Positions 1 to 7,688 of a stretch of 64,000 nt of DNA are shown piece by piece. Below the pieces are notes generated by a model. The model searched no databases and was not told the DNA's origin. It saw only the letters and a program-made list of their open reading frames with translations. The stretch's first letter is position 1; every line of letters begins with the position of its first letter. This DNA is from Limosilactobacillus fastidiosus (GTDB lineage Bacteria; Bacillota; Bacilli; Lactobacillales; Lactobacillaceae): contig NZ_JACIUZ010000044.1 of NCBI RefSeq assembly GCF_014145505.1, positions 62,001 to 126,000 of the forward strand. The letters are read 5' to 3'. The position numbers and the translations under genes are program-made.

Positions 1-270
1 AAACGTTCGCGAGCTTACCAGTTATTGGGCGAAATTGTTACTCGCTTTCATGCAGAAGAGCCAACTCATAGTAATCAAGTTGATAATTCTGAAGATCATA
101 AGGAATTGCGAGAGCTTAATGCTAAGTTTGATCAGTTATTAGGAAAGTTTGAACAATTGTTAGGATTAAGTATTGACCAAGTATCAGCAATAAAAGCTCA
201 GGGAAGTTTTGATACTAAACAATTTTATAAAAAACAGGCACGTGATGCTGCAATGAGATCATTTAGTTAG
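1..270 (+). CDS. Phage tail tape-measure protein, C-terminal end (partial)
   Basis: The reading frame is open from the first base and ends at 270, so only the last 89 codons of a gene that began upstream are visible. The segment is hydrophilic with a heptad-like stretch (ELNAKFDQLLGKFEQLLGL) typical of coiled-coil ends. It lies directly before a distal tail protein, the position held by the tape-measure protein in siphophage late operons; that protein sets tail length and guides DNA ejection. The identity rests mainly on gene order, since no diagnostic domain is in view. Confidence 0.6.
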   Translation, partial: KRSRAYQLLGEIVTRFHAEEPTHSNQVDNSEDHKELRELNAKFDQLLGKFEQLLGLSIDQVSAIKAQGSFDTKQFYKKQARDAAMRSFS

Positions 271-284
271 GGGATGAACTAGAC

Positions 285-1139
285 ATGGAACCATTTTTTA
301 AAATTAAAATTGGTGATAGTGATGAATTCAACATTACTGATAAGGTTCCGGGTATAACATACTTGGGAGTTGATGATGCTAGTTCATCACCGCAGTTCAC
401 TAATAATTATCAAGATCTATCTGGAAAGGATGGGTCTTTTTTTGTGGGTCAAACATTCGCTAAGCGCACGTTTAACGAACGATTTATATTGGCTTCCAGG
501 AATTGGGAAGATTACCAATTAGCTAAACATGAAATATATAAATTGTTTGGGCGAAGAGAATTAATTAGGGTACGAACGGATGTAAACAATGCTAAGGTTT
601 ATTTTGGCTATGTTAATCCTTTTGATATTACGCCAATTCAATCGGGAGCTAATTATGCTAATTTTACAATTCCCTTTGATCTACCTAAGCCATATCGTTA
701 TTCACTGTACCGTTCAGATTCTCCTTATACTTTTCAACAATCAGGATGGCAATTTGGAATGAATTTGCCAAGTCACCCTGATTCAGTGAGTTATCAATTT
801 ACAACTAATAATTTCAAAGTTTATAACGCCAGTGATATTAAAGTTGATCCATATTTTCAAAATCATGATTTAAAGATAATCATTAAGTTCAATGGGGATT
901 CATTGAAGATTCATAATAAAACAACTGATACTACTTGGGCCTACAACGAAAGTAGTGACGGCAACCATACGATTATCTGGGATGGGCAATTATTAACTAC
1001 CTACCTTGATGGTGAACAGGTTAACGGTAAAACTGATTTTGGTTATATTAGTTTAGACCCTGAATGGAATGATATTGAGTGTACTGGAGCTAACTCAGTA
1101 GATATTACATTCAGTTTTCCATTCATCTATTTAATATGA
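285..1139 (+). CDS. Distal tail protein (Dit / siphovirus tail component family)
   Basis: A 284-residue protein of the Sipho_tail type, which forms the hub hexamer joining tail tube to baseplate or tip. Visible family features are the N-terminal beta-rich part with the motif GKDGSFFVG followed by RTFNERFILASRNWEDYQ, and a C-terminal galectin-like region with many aromatic residues ending in FSFPFIYLI. ATG follows a weak GGGGATG ribosome site. Its stop overlaps the next ATG (ATGA), indicating translational coupling with the tail endopeptidase, exactly the order dit-tal seen in Gram-positive siphophages. Confidence 0.85.
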   Translation: MEPFFKIKIGDSDEFNITDKVPGITYLGVDDASSSPQFTNNYQDLSGKDGSFFVGQTFAKRTFNERFILASRNWEDYQLAKHEIYKLFGRRELIRVRTDVNNAKVYFGYVNPFDITPIQSGANYANFTIPFDLPKPYRYSLYRSDSPYTFQQSGWQFGMNLPSHPDSVSYQFTTNNFKVYNASDIKVDPYFQNHDLKIIIKFNGDSLKIHNKTTDTTWAYNESSDGNHTIIWDGQLLTTYLDGEQVNGKTDFGYISLDPEWNDIECTGANSVDITFSFPFIYLI

Positions 1140-2881
1140 GTTTACTCACAACTCCCTTGGTTATTTTGGAGATTAAAGATGGTCTCTTTTATCCGCCAAA
1201 GAATCCTGGAAATGATAACATGGCAGTTCTCCAGTCTGCATTATCGGATTCAATCTATATCCAATGGGAAGTAAATAATACTTATCAAGCACAATTTACC
1301 GCTTATGATGATGGTTCAGAAGCTTTTAATTTACTAGAAGTGCAAAATATGGTGAAAATTACGGAACAATGGTTTGTGATTAAACAGATTCAACCAGACT
1401 ATTCAGGTGGAATTGCGACAGTTGATGTGAGCTTGTCACATGTTTCAAATGAAATTTCGCGTATAAGACATTACAGCAATAAAGATCCGATTGATTGGGG
1501 AAACAGTCCATATTATTCGGAAAATAATAGTAATTCCAGTCAAACTGATTTACAGGTCACCTCAGACGGTAGTGATGATGATCAAACTCAACAAGTGACT
1601 CCACAGAATATTTTAGATAGCGTTTTTAAAAACAACGGTTGGGGTATAACGTATCAAGTAATTGGAGAATTTAATTCAGTTAGTATAGACGATCCATATG
1701 CTAGCGGTAGCGGAAAAGATTGCTTGGATAAAATCAGAGAAGCATGGCCAGATTGTGTAATTTATCCAGATAACTTAAATATCCGTGTTTATTCGCATGA
1801 TGAGTTTTATAAAAACTATGGCAATCGGATTGATTATTTGCACGATACTGCGGAGATAACGTTATCATATGATTCTACAAATATGAGTAATTGTGCCCGA
1901 TTAGTTGGTGCTACGTATGAGCAAGATACTACAGTAGATACCGGTTTGCCCAATGGAAATGCTGGAAAGGGTGCTCAATCAGTAATTGATGATGCTAAGA
2001 AATATGTTGGTGTTCCGTATGTATGGGGTGGCGCTGGTGGTTCACGGGGTGGAAATCCATTTAGTGGAATGGATTGTTCTAGTTTCGTTTCACAAGTCTA
2101 TAAGGATTTTGGCATTGATGTTCCAGCATATACAGTTTCACTTGAGGGATGTGGAAGTGATGTTAATTCGCCACAGACTGGTGATATGGGATTTTATGGA
2201 TCTCATGGGGCAAGTTACCATGTAACGCTTGCTTTGGATTCAACAACAATGGAATATGAACCACAACCTGGAGAATCATGTAAGGTTACCCCAATTAGTT
2301 ATTATCCTCCGTCGTGGTGGGAGCGTAATGATCAAATGGCGACGATAGTTGGAGCGACTGGGGATGATAACGATGTTGATAATACGACAACCGATAGTAA
2401 GGAAATGTATTATTTTGCACCCTTCTGGTATCAAAATCAGGAAAGTGTTAACAGATGGGGACAATTTGGTACAGATGATATTACTTCTGATACTATTCAA
2501 GACAAGGATGAAATGAAAAAATATGCTGATACTCAGTTTAATCTCAATCCTGATTTAGAGATTGATGCAACGTTACAAGATAATCGGAAGCCAATTGCTG
2601 GTGAATTAATTAGAGTTGAAGTTAAACCCAAACATTTTGTAACTACTGTGGCTGTTGTTGGTTATCAATGGTATCCGTATAGTGAAATTAATTCGTCAAC
2701 TGAAACACTAAATTCTAACGGTAAAAATATTCTTGATTATGATAATACCCAACTCAATAACGTTTCAGTTATTCAAGATAGTGTTCACAAGATAATGACT
2801 TCTGATATGGAAACACAAAGTGGTCAGGAAACTTGGACTGAAAGCGAGGCTAAACAATATGCTGACACCCAACGTGATTGA
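1136..2881 (+). CDS. Tail-associated lysin: prophage endopeptidase tail protein with NlpC/P60 domain
   Basis: A 581-residue tail-tip protein. Residues about 1-270 resemble the prophage tail endopeptidase (Tal) hub; residues about 280-390 form an NlpC/P60 cysteine peptidase, with the motif YVGVPYVWGG, catalytic Cys314 in MDCSSF and His362 in SYHVTLALD. Such enzymes cut peptidoglycan peptides so the tail can pass the wall during DNA injection. The C-terminal part (about 400-581) continues the tail scaffold (YFAPFWYQN). The domain is inserted between scaffold parts rather than appended. It is coupled to the upstream dit by ATGA and overlaps the next gene by about 20 bases. Confidence 0.85.
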   Translation: MSLLTTPLVILEIKDGLFYPPKNPGNDNMAVLQSALSDSIYIQWEVNNTYQAQFTAYDDGSEAFNLLEVQNMVKITEQWFVIKQIQPDYSGGIATVDVSLSHVSNEISRIRHYSNKDPIDWGNSPYYSENNSNSSQTDLQVTSDGSDDDQTQQVTPQNILDSVFKNNGWGITYQVIGEFNSVSIDDPYASGSGKDCLDKIREAWPDCVIYPDNLNIRVYSHDEFYKNYGNRIDYLHDTAEITLSYDSTNMSNCARLVGATYEQDTTVDTGLPNGNAGKGAQSVIDDAKKYVGVPYVWGGAGGSRGGNPFSGMDCSSFVSQVYKDFGIDVPAYTVSLEGCGSDVNSPQTGDMGFYGSHGASYHVTLALDSTTMEYEPQPGESCKVTPISYYPPSWWERNDQMATIVGATGDDNDVDNTTTDSKEMYYFAPFWYQNQESVNRWGQFGTDDITSDTIQDKDEMKKYADTQFNLNPDLEIDATLQDNRKPIAGELIRVEVKPKHFVTTVAVVGYQWYPYSEINSSTETLNSNGKNILDYDNTQLNNVSVIQDSVHKIMTSDMETQSGQETWTESEAKQYADTQRD

Positions 2882-3914
2882 TATTTCTGAACAATGTTCA
2901 ACCATAGACTTCAGTAAATTAAAATCTGAAGGGATAAAATCGGTAATTATTCGTCTTGGCGTGGGTAACACTCAGGATAAACGGGCAACTGAATTTATTA
3001 CAGAGGCTAAAAGGGTAGGACTAATTATTCACGGGTACCACGAATATCAAGATGATGTTGAAAACCAGATTCAGTGGTCTATCCAGAATGCACATAAACT
3101 TGGATTATCAAATAATGCTTACTATTTTTTGAAAGTAAGAAGCAACAAAAATAATATAAAAGAGCTTTTTCGACCATTTTACCGAAACTGGAAGATGAAT
3201 CGATGGAATGTTGGTCTATATGCTTCGGTTACTGAATTTAATAATTTTAATTCCGATGAATTTGAAAGAAATGATATTTATAAATGGGCCATAAAGAATG
3301 ATGATCAATCAATCGAAAAGATGAATTTGCTGAGTATTAATTCTCTAGATGGGATAGGGAAAGATATTGATGTTAGCGGTAAATTAAATCAGGTAATTAA
3401 TATAAATGATTCAATAGAGACTGATCCCAATAAAGATTATCGTGTTAGTTCTGGTGCGTTTGTGGGATTTGACTATTCAACTACTTCCATTCAAGGCGGC
3501 AAATTTTTGGTAGCCTCTCCAGACGGTGTTAATAAAATTCCTAAATTAGGACCTGATGGATCATTTATGTTTAACCGAGATGATGGTGAACGTATATTGA
3601 AATTAATAGGAGCTGAGTTTGTTCCCAAAATTCGTATAAATAAGAATGCACCATCGAAAGTGCCATCTGATTATTCAGATGGCATTTTTTATGAAAAAGT
3701 ATTTTTAGATAGTTTTCAAATTAAAGTTAATCAGGGAAAACTAGGAATATTAACTACCAAAGTAATTGTTGATGCTAATCATTGCTATGCTAGGCAACAA
3801 TTAGAAATCGTTGATAGTAAAAAGCCTGTTATTTTATTGAGAAATGGCCGGGATAATGCTTGGAAGAGTTGGACTTATTTGTTGGGAGATGAAGAGAATG
3901 CAGGATCAGATTAA
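2859..3914 (+). CDS. Tail protein with GH25-like domain lacking catalytic acids
   Basis: ATG at 2859 is chosen because GCGAGG lies nine bases upstream; the frame is open further upstream to 2820. The 351-residue product begins with a GH25 muramidase-like fold: VIDISEQC, then IKSVIIRLGVG, AKRVGLIIHGYHEY and WNVGLYASVTEF. In true GH25 enzymes the central strand ends in an Asp-x-Glu pair; here the equivalent is YYFLKVRS, so the active site appears lost. The C-terminal half is unrecognised beta-rich sequence. I infer a structural or wall-binding role. A perfect intrinsic terminator lies inside the coding sequence at 3661-3690. Confidence 0.65.
   Translation: MLTPNVIDISEQCSTIDFSKLKSEGIKSVIIRLGVGNTQDKRATEFITEAKRVGLIIHGYHEYQDDVENQIQWSIQNAHKLGLSNNAYYFLKVRSNKNNIKELFRPFYRNWKMNRWNVGLYASVTEFNNFNSDEFERNDIYKWAIKNDDQSIEKMNLLSINSLDGIGKDIDVSGKLNQVININDSIETDPNKDYRVSSGAFVGFDYSTTSIQGGKFLVASPDGVNKIPKLGPDGSFMFNRDDGERILKLIGAEFVPKIRINKNAPSKVPSDYSDGIFYEKVFLDSFQIKVNQGKLGILTTKVIVDANHCYARQQLEIVDSKKPVILLRNGRDNAWKSWTYLLGDEENAGSD
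3661..3690 (+). terminator. Intrinsic-terminator-like hairpin inside a tail gene
   Basis: TGCCATCTGA (3661-3670), four-base loop TTAT, TCAGATGGCA (3675-3684), then six T. The stem is ten perfect base pairs. It lies within codons reading KVPSDYSDGIFYEK, about 220 bases before the gene's stop. Structurally it meets every criterion of a Rho-independent terminator; whether it works while ribosomes follow the polymerase is unknown. Confidence 0.6.
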
Positions 3915-4173
3915 GTTACATACAACTGATTTACCAATTACACTTAGTCGGGAATTCTATGATGATTTAGTTGAGAACTTTAGGTTAATTGAACAAACGT
4001 TGAATAATCTCAACAGTGAGGTTAACTCGCTAAACGGACAATTTACCGAGTTAAATAAAGATGATATCCAAACTGAGTTAATAAATGATGCTGGAACCTC
4101 TGTTACTAATAATGACGGAGAGACCAGCATTATTGATATTAGCGATACGGATACTTCATCTGAAATTAGTTAG
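3898..4173 (+). CDS. Small tail protein with coiled-coil character
   Basis: ATG at 3898 is preceded by GGGAGATGAAGAG and overlaps the previous gene by 17 bases; the frame is open back to 3844. The 91-residue product has a central heptad-type helix (FRLIEQTLNNLNSEVNSLN) followed by an acidic, Ser/Thr/Asp-rich tail. Small coiled-coil proteins at this place usually link the tail tip to the upper baseplate. I do not recognise a named family; the phage structural role follows from position. Confidence 0.55.
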   Translation: MQDQIKLHTTDLPITLSREFYDDLVENFRLIEQTLNNLNSEVNSLNGQFTELNKDDIQTELINDAGTSVTNNDGETSIIDISDTDTSSEIS

Positions 4174-4190
4174 AAAAGGAGGGATTAATT

Positions 4191-5675
4191 TTGCCAGTTA
4201 AGGTAACACATAACAATAATGGTCATCATTACCGAATAGCAATTGATATTGCTAAAGAAGGGGCCGAAGTGTTTGACCTAACGCCTTACTTTAAAGGGCG
4301 AGTCGGTGATAATAACTTCGGCCTACAAATTGTCTGGTATTATCAAGGACAACTATTAGATATCTCCGGTATGAAGCCATTTATCCAAGGAAATGTTGGC
4401 CACTATTCATTTGATGATCAAAAGAATCTGCAAATGGCACCTGACGCTGGAACGGTTTCATCAACAGGTGATCCAAAGGATTGTCAGGCCAATGGTCAAG
4501 CACTATATCGGTTTCCGGAGCAGATGTTCCCTAAAGAAGGAATTTTCAAGGGCTTTATTGGGTTACTTGATGATTCCGATGATGGTGGCCATACACATTT
4601 AACGGGAGTTAATATTTGGTTCCGGGTTCTGGGCGGCGTTGCTCAAATGGGACGAGCCTGCGACTTCTACATTAGTGATTTGGACATTGCGTTGACTAAC
4701 GCTAAAGAGAAGCTCCGTCAAGAAGGCATTGAACGAGAACAAGAATTTGAAAAGATTCTGGCCGATTTGCAAACTAAGCAAACAACCATTTCAGAGGAGT
4801 TAGATAAGCTTGGCGATGATACTAAGCAACAATTCCTTGAATGGTTAGCAAAGTATAAACAATCCCTGCAAGATGCTCTTAATGCGGTTGATGATCCTAA
4901 AGAAGGGCTAATGGCGAAGTATTCATCGCTACTAACGATGGCAAAGCAGATCCAAGAGATTCTCAAACAAGCCCAATTCCATGACCGGCCATTCCACTTT
5001 GCCACCGTTAATGCAATGCAGAAGTACACAGCATTGATGGACGGTGACCTTGCAATCACGCATGGTTGGGATAATTACGATGATGGTCACGGGGCTTACT
5101 GGAACGTCCGAGTTAAGCATAAAGACGAAACGCCGGATGAGCAGAATGTCATTAGCATTAATACCGATATGGGCTTAGTTGCGGAACGGAACTCATCCTT
5201 GTTGAGTGCGGATAGTCTGGAAGACTTCCTTTATGGTTACACAATTGAGATTAAGCATAATCAATGCGAACACCCGCTGCGCCCGGCAGTGCTGTACTAC
5301 GAGGACGCTATCGGGACTGAACGGGATGGTTTAGGTAAGACTAGTCATGGTTTCGGGCAAACAAACACCAAGCTAATTAATTGCGTTGCGGAATACCCCG
5401 ATGCAAACACAATCAAGGTTAAGATTCCTCGGAACTTCTATCTTGATGCCGTACCGCACTATAAGTTCGGTGCTTGGTATCTGATTGACGGTAACCGGAC
5501 GATCAAAGTTGACTTGGGAATGCCGATTGATGACGCTAAAGCCCAAGCAGGTGATGGAGAAGGTAAGTCTTACCTATCACCGAACACGGGTTACTTCTCA
5601 AAGCCAACAAGTCCAACGGACTTACGAGCAGTCTATATTGATGAACACACGCAACGGTTACTATGGAGGGATTAG
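4191..5675 (+). CDS. BppU-type upper baseplate protein, ending in half an FN3 domain
   Basis: TTG start at 4191 with an excellent AAAGGAGGG site. The N-terminal ~160 residues match the BppU N-terminal family (IVWYYQGQLLDISGMKPFIQ, PKEGIFKGFIGLLD, GVNIWFRVLGG), the module that attaches a receptor-binding assembly to the tail tip. A helical linker (about 165-250, rich in E, K, Q) follows, then a long beta domain. The last ~23 residues (SPTDLRAVYIDEHTQRLLW) look like strands A and B of a fibronectin type III domain that is cut by a TAG; the remaining strands are encoded in the same frame by the next gene. Confidence 0.75.
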   Translation: MPVKVTHNNNGHHYRIAIDIAKEGAEVFDLTPYFKGRVGDNNFGLQIVWYYQGQLLDISGMKPFIQGNVGHYSFDDQKNLQMAPDAGTVSSTGDPKDCQANGQALYRFPEQMFPKEGIFKGFIGLLDDSDDGGHTHLTGVNIWFRVLGGVAQMGRACDFYISDLDIALTNAKEKLRQEGIEREQEFEKILADLQTKQTTISEELDKLGDDTKQQFLEWLAKYKQSLQDALNAVDDPKEGLMAKYSSLLTMAKQIQEILKQAQFHDRPFHFATVNAMQKYTALMDGDLAITHGWDNYDDGHGAYWNVRVKHKDETPDEQNVISINTDMGLVAERNSSLLSADSLEDFLYGYTIEIKHNQCEHPLRPAVLYYEDAIGTERDGLGKTSHGFGQTNTKLINCVAEYPDANTIKVKIPRNFYLDAVPHYKFGAWYLIDGNRTIKVDLGMPIDDAKAQAGDGEGKSYLSPNTGYFSKPTSPTDLRAVYIDEHTQRLLWRD

Positions 5676-5678
5676 TTA

Positions 5679-6188
5679 ATGAAATTCTATATTTATCAAG
5701 GTGTTGGCACGGACGGTGAACTGAAGAAGATCGCTGAAGTTGAGAACAAGAAAGAATACACCGCTACTGGTTTGACGGCTAACTCAACTTATCGCTTCGC
5801 TGTAAGTTCCTACAATGGTTTGCGAGAAAGCGCTAAGTCTAACGTTATCACGGTCAAGACGAGTGCTATTCCGGTTCAAAGTATTACCTTGGCAATTGAT
5901 AAAACGGCACTTGAAGTTGGTGGAACAGCTAAGGTTACCGTTACAATTACGCCGGCCAATGAAACCGATGGTGCAGCGGTATTGACCTCATCAAACACGC
6001 AAGTGGCAACTGTTGATGGTGCTGGTAACGTCAAAGCAATTGCTCCGGGGACAGCAACAATTACCGCAAAAATTGGTGAGAAGGTTTCTAACGCAATTGG
6101 CTTAACAGTCTATGAAGCATTAGTTAATGTATCAAACCTAACAGATAAGAACGTAACACCTAACTCGATAGAACTTGATTGGAACTAA
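5679..6188 (+). CDS. FN3 C-half / Ig-like (Big_2) / FN3 N-half tail protein
   Basis: A 169-residue protein made of three pieces. Residues 1-60 are strands C-G of an FN3 domain (KFYIYQG, EYTATGLTANSTYRFAVSS). Residues about 65-145 are a bacterial Ig-like domain (ITLAIDKTALEVGGTAKVTV, VDGAGNVKAIAPGTATITAK). Residues about 150-169 are strands A-B of another FN3 domain (VTPNSIELDWN), cut off after the conserved Trp. The GGAGGG site at 5665-5670 is encoded inside the last codons of the upstream gene and the two genes share one frame. These modules are common in phage adhesins that hold carbohydrate or protein ligands. Confidence 0.7.
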   Translation: MKFYIYQGVGTDGELKKIAEVENKKEYTATGLTANSTYRFAVSSYNGLRESAKSNVITVKTSAIPVQSITLAIDKTALEVGGTAKVTVTITPANETDGAAVLTSSNTQVATVDGAGNVKAIAPGTATITAKIGEKVSNAIGLTVYEALVNVSNLTDKNVTPNSIELDWN

Positions 6189-6203
6189 TAGAGGTGATTG
6201 CTA

Positions 6204-6659
6204 ATGCAATATCGTATTCGCAATGGTGACAGCCTTATCGCTACTGTGAGTGCTAGAAACTATCAAGTTTCAGGCTTAACACCAAATACTTCATACCGAT
6301 TGAGTGTTGCGTCCTTTAATGGCTTCCGTGAAAGTCCAAGGGCGAGCCTGACGGTTAAAACTCGAGGAATTCAAGTTAAGGTACCAGTTAGCTTAACTAC
6401 TGGAGCAACGGTGTCGTTAGTCTATCTTGAATATGCATTAGGATTAGTCCCGATTGGGACGGAACCCAAGGGTATGTTCGGTGGAGGTAATCGACAAATT
6501 CTCCCGGCAAAGGTAATTAGCTCGGCTAACGGGACGAGCACGCTTGAAATTACCAACAGCTTTAACTTGATGAGTGATGGTTTAACAATGAAACAACTAC
6601 CAGACAAGAGCTTTGGAGTCTTTGAAGGCTACAAGGCTCTTTACTATAAGGGGGATTAG
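6204..6659 (+). CDS. FN3 C-half tail protein with a second adhesin-like domain
   Basis: ATG at 6204 fits the AGAGGTGA site at 6190-6197 better than the in-frame TTG at 6198. The product is 151 residues. It opens with strands C-G of an FN3 domain (MQYRIRNGDSLIATV, YQVSGLTPNTSYRLSVASFN) whose A-B strands end the preceding protein. The rest (about 60-151) is an unrecognised beta-rich domain (VKVPVSLTTGATVSLVYLEY). It is in the same frame as the upstream gene but separated by TAA, TAG and TGA codons. A structural tail or adhesin role is inferred. Confidence 0.65.
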   Translation: MQYRIRNGDSLIATVSARNYQVSGLTPNTSYRLSVASFNGFRESPRASLTVKTRGIQVKVPVSLTTGATVSLVYLEYALGLVPIGTEPKGMFGGGNRQILPAKVISSANGTSTLEITNSFNLMSDGLTMKQLPDKSFGVFEGYKALYYKGD

Positions 6660-6663
6660 TTTA

Positions 6664-7146
6664 ATGGATTTACAAAAGATTACTGCTGGAATGGATCTGG
6701 GAGTAGAAGCAATTGAACACAACTTTGAAGCAGTAGATCAGACTGTAGAAAATATGGGGGGGGGGAAACTAAGCCAGCTCCATTGGTCTGATGTGACAAC
6801 AGAAGGACTAGTCGCAACGAATGATTGGGGCCTACTTCCAGCGTCTCGAAATAGTGGTTATCAAACGGCACAGCTTGGTAATAAAAAGCTGGTCTGGTTT
6901 CACCCAATTCTTCAGAGATTAAATAGTAACTTTAATGGCTCATCTTGTGGTTTCGTCATCAAAGTTCCACACAATATTGAACCACAGGCCTATGCATTTG
7001 GCGGCAGCATTGATCCGGACCGACAATGGGGTTATATGATGGGACAAGGATTTGCCCTGAGTACCTACACAGGCATAGTGAAGGATGATAATTGGGTAAA
7101 AGATAATCTATACAGCTTTTCAGTATTTTATTTAGCAAATAATTAA
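6664..7146 (+). CDS. Receptor-binding-like tail tip protein, copy 1 (contains G10 tract)
   Basis: ATG at 6664 follows AAGGGGGATTAGTTTA. The 160-residue product has a short N-terminal segment (KITAGMDLGVEAIEHNFEAV) shared with the gene at 7204, then a glycine linker written as ten consecutive G at 6756-6765, then a beta-rich C-terminal domain (SGYQTAQLGNKKLVWF, FVIKVPHNIEP, LYSFSVFYLANN). The arrangement, attachment helix plus variable globular domain, is that of small siphophage receptor-binding or accessory tip proteins. Slippage in the G tract would cut off the C-terminal domain. Function is inferred from position and architecture. Confidence 0.6.
   Translation: MDLQKITAGMDLGVEAIEHNFEAVDQTVENMGGGKLSQLHWSDVTTEGLVATNDWGLLPASRNSGYQTAQLGNKKLVWFHPILQRLNSNFNGSSCGFVIKVPHNIEPQAYAFGGSIDPDRQWGYMMGQGFALSTYTGIVKDDNWVKDNLYSFSVFYLANN
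6756..6765 (+). repeat. Mononucleotide tract of ten G within a coding sequence
   Basis: Ten consecutive G, encoding the G of an ATG codon followed by three GGG glycine codons, at the border between the conserved N-terminal segment and the variable C-terminal domain. Such tracts are classic slipped-strand hot spots and stand out in this AT-rich sequence. Confidence 0.9.
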
Positions 7147-7149
7147 TTT

Positions 7150-7182
7150 GGTCAGGTATCCATATTAGGTGCCTGACCTTTT
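7150..7182 (+). terminator. Hairpin with short T run between two paralogous tail genes
   Basis: GGTCAGG (7150-7156) pairs with CCTGACC (7172-7178) and is followed by four T. A weak terminator or attenuator that separates copy 1 from copy 2 of the tip protein. Confidence 0.5.
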
Positions 7183-7203
7183 ATGAAAGGAATGACACTT
7201 AAT

Positions 7204-7674
7204 ATGGATATTAAAATTGACAAGATTTTCACGGGTATGGATAACGGTGCAGAGAAGATTAACCAAAATTTTTCCAATGTATCGGAAGCTTTTGATAATC
7301 TTGCACAAGAATTTTCGGATAAAGATCTTATAACTAATTGGAAGAAAGACGGTATCGTCTTCGAAAGCGGTTTTGTTGATTTTCCAGGGAAGCCAAGTGG
7401 TTATCGATACATAAAATTTCCAAATGGTGTAAAACTTGTCGAGCTTTCTCTACATTCGACTCTCACACAAGGAATTAATGGTTACGGTGGTGGTGGCTGG
7501 GTAAAACTCCCTGACATTATCGCTCCGATTTCTTGGCAACTTGCAGGGGGTGTTTCTGGAAAATACTTCTATAGCCAGTCATCTAATAATGAATTGTCAA
7601 TTTCTAAAACTGATGGTGGTGATTGGGACCAGAATAACTACGAGTATTCAATCCATGCCATGTATTTTGCATAA
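7204..7674 (+). CDS. Receptor-binding-like tail tip protein, copy 2
   Basis: ATG at 7204 is chosen because the product then begins MDIKIDKIFTGMDNGAEKIN, aligning with the start of the gene at 6664; in-frame ATGs at 7183 and 7192 are possible. The 156-residue protein has the same layout as copy 1: N-terminal helix, then a beta-rich domain with matching landmarks (SGYRYIKFPNGVKLVEL, WVKLPDIIAPISW, YEYSIHAMYFA). The two genes are therefore diverged tandem paralogues, perhaps offering different receptor specificities. It follows a terminator-like hairpin, so its expression relative to copy 1 may differ. Confidence 0.6.
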   Translation: MDIKIDKIFTGMDNGAEKINQNFSNVSEAFDNLAQEFSDKDLITNWKKDGIVFESGFVDFPGKPSGYRYIKFPNGVKLVELSLHSTLTQGINGYGGGGWVKLPDIIAPISWQLAGGVSGKYFYSQSSNNELSISKTDGGDWDQNNYEYSIHAMYFA

Positions 7675-7688
7675 AAGGAGGATAAAAA

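Noticed and set aside
2820-2858. Longer start for the GH25-like tail gene
   Set aside because: The upstream codons lie within the end of the tail endopeptidase and lack a ribosome site; ATG 2859 has GCGAGG nine bases before it.
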